A DNA stretch of 64,000 nucleotides from Henckelia pumila (Eukaryota > Streptophyta > Magnoliopsida > Lamiales > Gesneriaceae). Each line of letters begins with the position of its first letter. The first letter of the stretch is position 1. Under the pieces are notes generated by a model that worked only from the letters and a program-made list of their open reading frames with translations, was not told the origin of the DNA and did no database searches. The stretch spans positions 3,782,001 through 3,846,000 of the forward strand of contig NC_133121.1 in NCBI RefSeq assembly GCF_033568475.1, in the 5' to 3' direction. Positions 57,022-64,000 of this stretch are shown piece by piece. The position numbers were made by a program, and so were the translations under genes.

Positions 57022-58051
57022 CGAGCCCTCTTCCTCATAACCCTAATCTGCAACCACCTAGGACCAACACATGAACCCCTTCGAACCTAGCCCATTCCAG
57101 CCTGAACCGTCTGACCCCAACCGACCCTAAGGCACCCTAGGACACCTCTGGACCGAGCCATCAGCCTTAGACCAGTCCATATCCAAAAAAAAACGTGAAC
57201 ATGAAACAAACATAGAAAAATTCGAACCCTTCAAACCATTTTCTGAAAAAATTTGAAAGTTTTAATGCATACACAAATCACACAATTATAAAACTGATAG
57301 GCACGAAAAAGTTGAAAGAAATTCATGCCTTTCACCGAAAATGGAGAGAAAAACGGGCGTGAGACGACTCCGGGACGACGGGACGATGAACGACCAAGTT
57401 TGAAGCTTGAAGAACCGCGGCTATGGCTTCCTAAGGGTTTCTGTCAATGGAGTAGAGGAAGAGAGGTTGAGGTAGACGCTCGGTTGAGAGAAAAGGGGAA
57501 TGAGGCGTGGAAAGGGGGTTTGGGCGCTTAGTTTGGTAGATTAGGATTATAATTTAGGTAGATAATATGTTAATAACTAATTAGGAGATATTAACAACCT
57601 AAAAAAGATCTCCTAACTAATTTAAATACTAGCTAACTTAATAAAATATTTAAATCCCGAAATAAAGAATTAAGGGAATTTTAAAGATAATAAAAAGTCA
57701 TTAAAATGGCTTAATTTGGATAAAAATGGACTCCTAAAATTATATAAAATTAAATACTTAAAATTTTGAGATAATAAAACTCAAAATAATATTTTAGGGC
57801 TCTAAAAAGGCTCATGAAATAAATTGGATAGAAAGTTGTCATCTCGTCCGTCCCTGGTCCCGTCTACGCGATCAAATAATTAAAATATTGAAAATCATAA
57901 AAATTACTAATTATGGGTTAAATGCTTAAAAATAAATTAAATCATGCACAAATAATTCACATAATTATTTAACCCATAAATCTAAAATTTAAATAATTAA
58001 ATATCCTAATTATGCATGCGGATTTACGTATTTAAAATACCGGGTGTTACA

Positions 58052-58065
58052 ATTCTCCCCCCCTT
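58052..58065 (-). other. Polypurine tract of the chromovirus
   Basis: AAGGGGGGGAGAAT on the minus strand immediately precedes the TGTAACACCC start of the 3' LTR; this is the plus-strand priming site for reverse transcription. Confidence 0.85.
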
Positions 58066-58095
58066 AAATTGAATTTCGTCCTCGAAATTAAAGTA

Positions 58096-59727
58096 CTACC
58101 CGAACAACTCCGGGTAGCGAGTCCTCATGTCTGCTTCGGTCTCCCAAGTAGCTTCCTCCTCTGAATGATTCAGCCACTGGACTCTGACCATCGGTATGAC
58201 CCGCGTCCTAAGCCTCCGCTCCTCCCTAGCCAAGATCCGCACTGGCCTCTCCTCATACACTAGATCTGGTGGCAACCGTAAGGGCTCGAAGTCCAACACA
58301 TGCGACGGGTTGGAGACATATCTCCGAAGCATGGATACATGAAAAACGTTGTGCACTGCCGCTAGCCCTGGAGGTAGCGCTAAACGGTAGGCCAACGTGC
58401 CAACTCTCTCCAAGATCTCGAATGGCCCTATATATCTCGGATTAAGCTTGCCTCTCCGTCCAAAATGCACTACTCCCTTCATCGGTGACACCTTCAGGAA
58501 TACGTGATCCCCTACAGCAAACTCCAAATCTCGTCGTCTGGCATCTGCATAACTCTTCTGCCGACTCTGAGCAGTCCTCATCCGATCTCGAATCTGAGTC
58601 ACTATGTCAGCTGTCTGCTGCACAATCTCAGGACCCAGCAAAATCCGCTCACCAACCTCATCCCAATGCACAGGAGATCTGCATCTCCTCCCATACAATG
58701 CTGCATAAGGAGCCATACCTATAGACGACTGAAAACTGTTGTTATAGGTAAACTCCACTAATGACAGTCTAGTCTCCCAAGAGCCCCGAAAATCAATGAC
58801 ACAAGCTCTCAGAAGATCCTCGAGAACCTGGATCACTCTCTCAGACTGACCATCTGTTTGGGGATGAAATGTTGTACTGAACAGAAGCCTAGTCCCCATA
58901 GCCGTGTGCAGACTCTTCCAAAACGCAGATGTGAATCTCGGATCTCTGTCTGACACAATAGACACTGGTATGCCATGCAGTCTAACAATCTCTCTAATGT
59001 AAAGCTCTGCATACTGTGTCAAAGTATAGTTAGTCCTCACCGGCAAGAAATGAGCTGACTTGGTGAGTCTATCCACAATCACCCAAATCGCTGTGCAACC
59101 TCTGGCACTCCTCGGCAAGCCAACCACAAAGTCCATCGTAATATTCTTCCATTTCCATTCCGGAATGGGAAGAGGTCTAAGGAGTCCTGCTGGACGCTGA
59201 TGCTCTGCCTTGACTTGCTGACAAGTCAAGCACTCTGACACCACTCTCCCGATGTCACTCTTCATCCCGGGCCACCAATACAATAGCTGCAAGTCTTTGT
59301 ACATCTTCGTACTTCCGGGGTGAATGGAGTACGGAGATGTGTGAGCCTCTGCCAAAATCTTAGCTCTCAACTGATCGACGTTCGGTACCCACATCCTACC
59401 ACGGTACTGAACGATACCATCCTCCACTGTATACAAGAGATTACCTCTAGTCTCATCTCTCTGTCTCCATCGCTGTAACTCCTCGTCAGTAGACTGTCCC
59501 TCCCTAATCCGATCTCGCAGAATCGGCTGCACTGTCAATACTGACAACCTCGGAGCCTGACCACTCGAATACACCTCCAAATCAAATCTCTGAATCTCAC
59601 TCTGCAGTGGTAACTGTACTGTCAAACTGGGTAATACGGAGGACTTCCGACTCAAAGCGTCGGCCACTACATTAGCCTTACCCGGATGGTAGCTAATGTC
59701 ACAATCATAATCCTTAACAAGCTCAAG
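58096..59727 (-). CDS. Chromovirus pol, C-terminal part: integrase and chromodomain
   Basis: This continues the frame of the upstream pol segment after one stop. Order: the end of the RNase H linker (VADALSRK); an HHCC zinc finger (HTSPYSIHPG ... CLTCQQVKAEH); the integrase core with DDE residues (TMDFVVGLPRS, IVSDRDPRFTSAFW, TTFHPQTDGQSERVIQVLED); a GPY/F module (LNPRYIGPFEILERVG); and a C-terminal chromodomain-like stretch (VRVQWLNHSEEEATWETEAD) of the Tekay/Del chromovirus type. Integrase inserts the cDNA, and the chromodomain biases targeting. No break occurs inside this part. As it stands it could only be made by read-through of the stop at 59728-59730. Confidence 0.92.
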   Translation of the reverse strand, partial: LELVKDYDCDISYHPGKANVVADALSRKSSVLPSLTVQLPLQSEIQRFDLEVYSSGQAPRLSVLTVQPILRDRIREGQSTDEELQRWRQRDETRGNLLYTVEDGIVQYRGRMWVPNVDQLRAKILAEAHTSPYSIHPGSTKMYKDLQLLYWWPGMKSDIGRVVSECLTCQQVKAEHQRPAGLLRPLPIPEWKWKNITMDFVVGLPRSARGCTAIWVIVDRLTKSAHFLPVRTNYTLTQYAELYIREIVRLHGIPVSIVSDRDPRFTSAFWKSLHTAMGTRLLFSTTFHPQTDGQSERVIQVLEDLLRACVIDFRGSWETRLSLVEFTYNNSFQSSIGMAPYAALYGRRCRSPVHWDEVGERILLGPEIVQQTADIVTQIRDRMRTAQSRQKSYADARRRDLEFAVGDHVFLKVSPMKGVVHFGRRGKLNPRYIGPFEILERVGTLAYRLALPPGLAAVHNVFHVSMLRRYVSNPSHVLDFEPLRLPPDLVYEERPVRILAREERRLRTRVIPMVRVQWLNHSEEEATWETEADMRTRYPELFG

Positions 59728-61469
59728 TCATCTGCGCTGCCTCATGTTCAACTCCTTCTGGGTGAAGAAGTACTTGAGGCTCTTGTGATCGGTGAAAATC
59801 TTGCACTTCTCGCCGTAAAGATAGTGCCTCCAGATTTTCAACGCAAATACCACTGCTGCAAGCTCCAAATCATGCGTCGGATAGTTCTGCTCATGAATCT
59901 TCAACTGTCGCGACGCATATGCGATAACTCTGCCACTCTGCATAAGTACTGCGCCCAAACCAAGCTTGGACGCGTCGGTGTACACCACTAACTCCTCATG
60001 TGGCACTGTCATAGCTAACACAGGTGCTGAAGTAAGTGCATCCTTCAGCTGATCAAAGCTCCTCTGACAATCTGGACTCCAAATATACTTCGCGTTCTTC
60101 TTGGTTAAGGAAGTCAAGGGTACTGCAATAGAGGAAAAACCCTTGATGAACTTCCTATAGTATCCTGCTAAACCCAAGAAGCTGCGAATCTCCGAAGCAT
60201 TCTTTGGAATCCCCCAATCCCTCACTGCCTGCACCTTGGACTGATCCACTGCAATCCCATCCCTAGAAATAATGTGGCCTAGAAACGCCACCTGCTCCAA
60301 CCAAAACTCACACTTACTGAACTTTGCAAACAGTCGATGCTCCCTCAAAGTCTGCAAGGCTGTATGCAAATGTTGTGTATGCTCCTCAATGCTCCTCGAG
60401 TAGATCAATATGTCATCAATGAATACAATGACAAACTGATCTAGATACGGCTGGAAGACACGATGCATGAGATCCATAAAAACTGCTGGAGCATTGGTCA
60501 ACCCAAAGGGCATCACCAAGAACTCATAGTGCCCGTATCGTGTCCTAAAGGCAGTCTTAGACACGTATGAATCTCTGACTCTCAGCTGATGGTAACCAGA
60601 TCGCAGATCGATCTTGGAGAATACCGAAGCTCCCTGCAACTGATCGAATAAATCCTTTATCCTCGGTAGTGGATACTTATTCTTCACTGTGACTCTGTTG
60701 AGCTCTCGGTAGTCGATGCACAATCTCATGCTGCCGTCCTTCTTCTTCACAAACAACACTGGAGCTCCCCAAGGAGAAAAGCTAGGACGAACAAAGCCCT
60801 TCTCCAACAGCTCCTGAATCTGCTCCTTCAACTCTCTCATCTCTGTAGGAGCAAGTCGATACGGTGCCTTAGAGATAGGCACAGTATCCAGCAACAACTC
60901 AATACTGAACTCCACCTCTCTCACTGGTGGAACTCCTGCAACATCGTCAGGAAAAACATCTGGATAGTCACGTACCACCTCTATATCTGATAAAGATCTG
61001 CTAGAAACGTCTGAGGTAGTGACCACACTAGCAAGAAAGCCCTGACATCCATGGCGCAATAATTTCCTCGCACGAACAAGTGATATCATATGAGGAATAC
61101 TGCTAGACTGAGATGCAAAGAAAGTAAACATCTCACCTCCTGCTGGCTTCACTGACACTGTCCTCCGTCGGAAATCAATCGAAGCTCCATTAACTGATAG
61201 CCAGTCCATACCCAAAATCAAGTCAAACCCGGTCAATGGAAGAACCACTAGATCTGCTCGAATGGAGTGTCCCTGCAACTCCAATTCCAGATCCCTGATG
61301 ACACTAGTGGTAGTGATAGTCTGTCCGGATGGCATGGTAACATCGTAACCACAGTCGACAACCTCCGGTGTAATGCCTATTCGTCTGATAAAATCTCGGG
61401 AGATAAACGAATGCGTGGCTCCTGAATCTAGCAACGCAAACGTGGAGTTGCCTCCAACTAGAATTCTCC
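59728..61469 (-). CDS. Chromovirus pol, N-terminal part: protease, reverse transcriptase, RNase H
   Basis: The frame begins after the putative intron with [10 protein letters not shown], then the aspartic protease site [12 protein letters not shown]. Reverse transcriptase motifs include [36 protein letters not shown] and the catalytic [12 protein letters not shown]. RNase H has [14 protein letters not shown] and ends KELNMRQRR. There a TGA replaces the Trp codon expected in the RQRRWLE motif, so the polyprotein stops before integrase. The change is one transition. Everything else is intact, in keeping with a recent insertion. Ty3/gypsy, Tekay-like. Confidence 0.92.
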
Positions 61470-61664
61470 CTGCACGCAGAAGATTCCCAACAATTCATAC
61501 CACTACGCTCCCAAGGTTAAAACACTACAATCCTTAATTCTAATCACAAAGAAACAAAATTCTTATTCTAGCATGCTGATAGTTAAACTCAAGTAACAGG
61601 CATTCAGATATAACCGCAATAAACAAAAGCAAAGAATTGAAAAAGTTTTAGGGGTTAGGTATAC
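61470..61664 (-). other. Putative spliceosomal intron between gag and pol
   Basis: The 195-bp segment starts GTATACC and ends TGCGTGCAG on the minus strand. It is T-rich (TTTTTCAATTCTTTGCTTTTG) unlike its flanks and has several in-frame stops (first TAA at 61648-61650). Removal joins ...SLITG to RILVGG in one frame, giving the continuous gag-to-protease junction typical of related elements. Since 195 is a multiple of 3, gag and pol share a frame and only the stops separate them. Confidence 0.65.
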
Positions 61665-62727
61665 CGGTGATCAAGGAGGTATCTGGGTCAGCCTCCTCTG
61701 CCTGCATCACATATACTCGCCCACTGACGTTCTGCCTCTGCGGGCAGTTGGCAATCTGATGCCCCGGCTCTTTGCAACGATAGCAGACTCCTGCTCCAAT
61801 AAGACACTGCCCGGAATGCATCTTCTGACACTTCGGACATACTGGATATCTCCCTGGAGTAGGGGCCCCGCCCCTAGTCTGCTGCTGTGGCTTCCCCTGA
61901 GGCCTCTGCTGATTCGGGCCCTTAGATGGCCCTGTAAACTGCTTCTTCGCAGGAGGCTGCGAAGATGGTCGCTGATAACCCGTCTGCTGAAACTGCCTCT
62001 TACCCTGCTGCTCTCTCTGGATCTCTCTCCGACCCTCCTCGGAACGCAAGGCCCTACTGACTGCAGACTCATAAGTAAGTACGTCTGCCATGCGAACATC
62101 ATGCTTGATATCCGCCTTCAAACCTTCCACAAACTGCCTTAACTTCTCTGGTGGACTATCAGAAATCATAGGCACAAAGCGACAGCCCCTCTCGAACTGT
62201 CTCACATACTCGACCACTGTCTTGTCCCCCTGACGGAGACTCATAAACTCCCGGATCATGCGACTGCGCACATCCTCAGTGAAGTACTTGGCGTAGAAGA
62301 TACGCCTGAACTCGGTCCACGTCAATGTAGGTAGATGGACTCCTCTAACTGCACCCTCCCACCAAAGGGCTGCATCTCCTCTCATCATGTACGTCGCACA
62401 GCTCACCCTGTCAGTGTCTGTGATCCCCATATAATCAAAGATGGACTCAAGAGAGCGAATCCATCCCTCAGCCACCAAAGGATCGGTGGTACCAACAAAC
62501 TCCTTGGGCCCCTTCTTCTGGAACCTCTCAGCAACGTCCTCCTCATGGGACAGTCTGGGACGTGCAGCCTGCTGCTCCAACAGAGCAGTAATACCCGCCA
62601 TCATATTAGCATTGGCCTGCTCCAATGCTGATAAAGGATTCTGCGGAGGTGGCGGTGGAGGCGGAGGTGGAGGTGGAGGTCCCCCACGTCGGTTCACTGG
62701 TCTGGGAGGCATTCTGCACCACCACAT
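61648..62727 (-). CDS. Chromovirus gag
   Basis: A 359-aa frame from the ATG at 62727. The N-terminus has a Pro-rich run, followed by the capsid-like retrotransposon gag domain (WIRSLESIFDYMGITDTDRV, SCATYMMRGDAALWWEGAVR, SLRQGDKTVVEYVRQFERGC). A Gln-rich linker leads to a CCHC zinc knuckle (CYRCKEPGHQIANC). The last residues (IPNP) come from reading into the putative intron, so the unspliced RNA would make Gag alone and the spliced RNA Gag-Pol. Gag packages the RNA in virus-like particles. Confidence 0.92.
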   Translation of the reverse strand: MWWCRMPPRPVNRRGGPPPPPPPPPPPPQNPLSALEQANANMMAGITALLEQQAARPRLSHEEDVAERFQKKGPKEFVGTTDPLVAEGWIRSLESIFDYMGITDTDRVSCATYMMRGDAALWWEGAVRGVHLPTLTWTEFRRIFYAKYFTEDVRSRMIREFMSLRQGDKTVVEYVRQFERGCRFVPMISDSPPEKLRQFVEGLKADIKHDVRMADVLTYESAVSRALRSEEGRREIQREQQGKRQFQQTGYQRPSSQPPAKKQFTGPSKGPNQQRPQGKPQQQTRGGAPTPGRYPVCPKCQKMHSGQCLIGAGVCYRCKEPGHQIANCPQRQNVSGRVYVMQAEEADPDTSLITGIPNP

Positions 62728-62871
62728 GTTACTTTACGTAAATCGCCATGCATAACTAAGTGGTTTAAAAGTAATGCTAACTTAAATTAAATCATGCTAT
62801 AAACACTTAAAACTTACAGACCGGTAGCGTGGATTTCTGAGCTAGCATAGCAGTAATGACCCCTCCAAGGA

Positions 62872-62889
62872 CCGTGCTTTGATACCAAC
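62872..62889 (-). other. Primer-binding site of the chromovirus
   Basis: GTTGGTATCAAAGCACGG directly follows the 5' LTR end. TGGTATCA and the following bases match the 3' end of initiator tRNA-Met with a mismatch (A for the usual G in TATCAGAGC). This is the usual primer of Tekay-type elements. Confidence 0.8.
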
Positions 62890-64000
62890 TGAAACATCCT
62901 AGACTTATAAATTTCTAAAAATGCGGAAATTTAAAAAAAATTTCTCTTTTTTTTTTCTTTTTCTTTTAATTTTAAAATAAATACTAAGTAAAATATTTAT
63001 ATATATATATATATATATACATATATGCCCATACATATATGTACAACCATAAAAGAGATTTAAAAATTTAATAAATAATCATGCAACATAAAAATAATTA
63101 CTAAAGCGTCTGAATCATGCAATACTTTAAATAATTCAAAACAATTTAATCAACAGTGCATACCCTAAAAAGTTGCATAAAAATAATACTTAAATCTCAA
63201 CACTGGAATAAAATCTTCAAATAAAATAGTGTTTAAAATATTCATGCATAGACCACTAGCACGATGCAGACTACGGTCACAGGGCCACTGCAGCTCCGCT
63301 CATACGTCCTCACCACCAGTAGGGGTAACCTGCTCCTCTACGTACTCACCTGCACCATATCAGTGTAGTGAGCCTAGAGGCCCAACATGCATACTAACAA
63401 GGGTTTAAAATAATTTAATACACTTTCATACATAATACTTAACCTATAAATGCATGAGCATGCCTCCAAAAATAATAACATAATTGTTGCTTAAAGAAAT
63501 CACTGAATTATACGTAACATACATAATATCATACATACTTGAGTTGTTGAGCACTTATTTTCTTAACATCGAATGGTCCTATCCGTAAGTGTGACCCATA
63601 CTTATAGTGCGACTGATCAGTCTAAGAAACCATCGTACGAGGCTGGTGGCGAACCACCCATACATAAATGGCAGAAACTGCCCATACATAAATGGCCACA
63701 CTACTTCAATTTCCACCTAAAATATTTTATTTGCTCAACCATAGAACTTCAATCATAGCATAAAAATTGATTTCATGAATGCATGTACTTTAAATAAATT
63801 GTGTGTCCTTCATATATATTTAATTTAAAGTTCTTACTAACATATAAATATTAAATTACTTCAATGCATAAAAAATAATTAAATATATATTCAGGACACA
63901 TGCAATTTTCTCATGGATGGTCTTGGACTGCTGGCCCTAACACTCAAGCCCATTTACTTAAATCTGGCCCATTAACACTGAAACTGGCCCAATAACATAC
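62890..64000 (-). repeat. 5' LTR of the chromovirus, cut by the window end
   Basis: On the plus strand it begins TGAAACATCCTAGAC and follows the left LTR base by base through the visible 1111 bp apart from the longer TA run near 63000. By comparison with the left copy about 1.6 kb lies beyond the window. Confidence 0.9.

Larger units (their letters stand above)
55331..58051 (-). repeat. 3' LTR of the Ty3/gypsy chromovirus
   Basis: On the minus strand it runs from TGTAACACCC to GGATGTTTCA, about 2721 bp, and matches the sequence starting at 62890. The visible 1.1 kb of the other LTR differs, as far as I could compare, only by a 6-bp longer TA repeat, so insertion is recent. The polypurine tract borders it at 58052-58065. 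The bordering 5 bp on the left is ATTTG; the matching target duplication lies outside the window. Internal features are listed separately. Confidence 0.9.

Noticed and set aside
1-64000. CRISPR arrays, bacterial operons, tRNA and rRNA genes
   Set aside because: The DNA is plant nuclear; no spaced direct-repeat array with unique spacers, no cloverleaf tRNA and no rRNA sequence was recognised by eye. A tRNAscan-SE run would settle the tRNA point.

Overview
This is nuclear DNA from a flowering plant. It is AT-rich, its genes carry spliceosomal introns, and it holds plant-specific families: a brassinosteroid receptor, PPR-E, GOLVEN/RGF peptides, NOI/RIN4, DUF3511 and a Tekay-type chromovirus. Protein sequences point to a eudicot. 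An asterid, perhaps Lamiales, is my guess from one abundant MITE family and is weakly held.

Layout. 0.3-1.2 kb: non-autonomous hAT element with an 8-bp target duplication. 3-6 kb: the splicing/clock cofactor SKIP (minus), with a frameshifted MATE-transporter fragment in its 5' leader region. 6-9 kb: MITEs and a degenerate AT-rich tandem array split by a Helitron. 9.3-10.0 kb: a partial SKIP copy that ends exactly at a foldback element. 10.4-13.3 kb: WDR83-type WD40 gene (8 exons), convergent with an intronless PPR-E gene (13.8-15.8 kb). 16.4-16.9 and 27.3-28.2 kb: two two-exon GOLVEN/RGF signalling-peptide genes with related promoters. Between them lie a DUF3511 gene and a three-exon gene of unknown function whose second intron holds a Helitron. 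28.6-35.8 kb: gene-poor, with LTR-like, foldback and minisatellite DNA. 36.9-38.8 kb: UDP-rhamnose/UDP-galactose transporter (5 coding exons). 42.0-45.6 kb: intronless BRI1. 52.0-52.9 kb: NOI-domain gene. 54.7-55.3 kb: ~145-bp tandem array, cut by a young Ty3/gypsy chromovirus on the minus strand that runs past the end of the window.

The genes do not form one pathway, though BRI1, the GOLVEN peptides and NOI all belong to signalling, and the URGT supplies cell-wall precursors. From memory, WDR83, a GOLVEN gene and an NOI gene also lie close together on Arabidopsis chromosome 5, so part of this order may be old synteny.

The observations most worth checking are: (1) a 195-bp intron-like GT...AG segment separating gag from pol in the chromovirus, whose removal joins a conserved reading frame; (2) the GOLVEN pair, each gene split by an intron, with collinear upstream blocks; (3) the SKIP fragment copy bounded by a foldback element and the MATE fragment in the SKIP leader; (4) four consecutive GC-rich hairpins and a dense TGGGCY array inside the chromovirus LTR.
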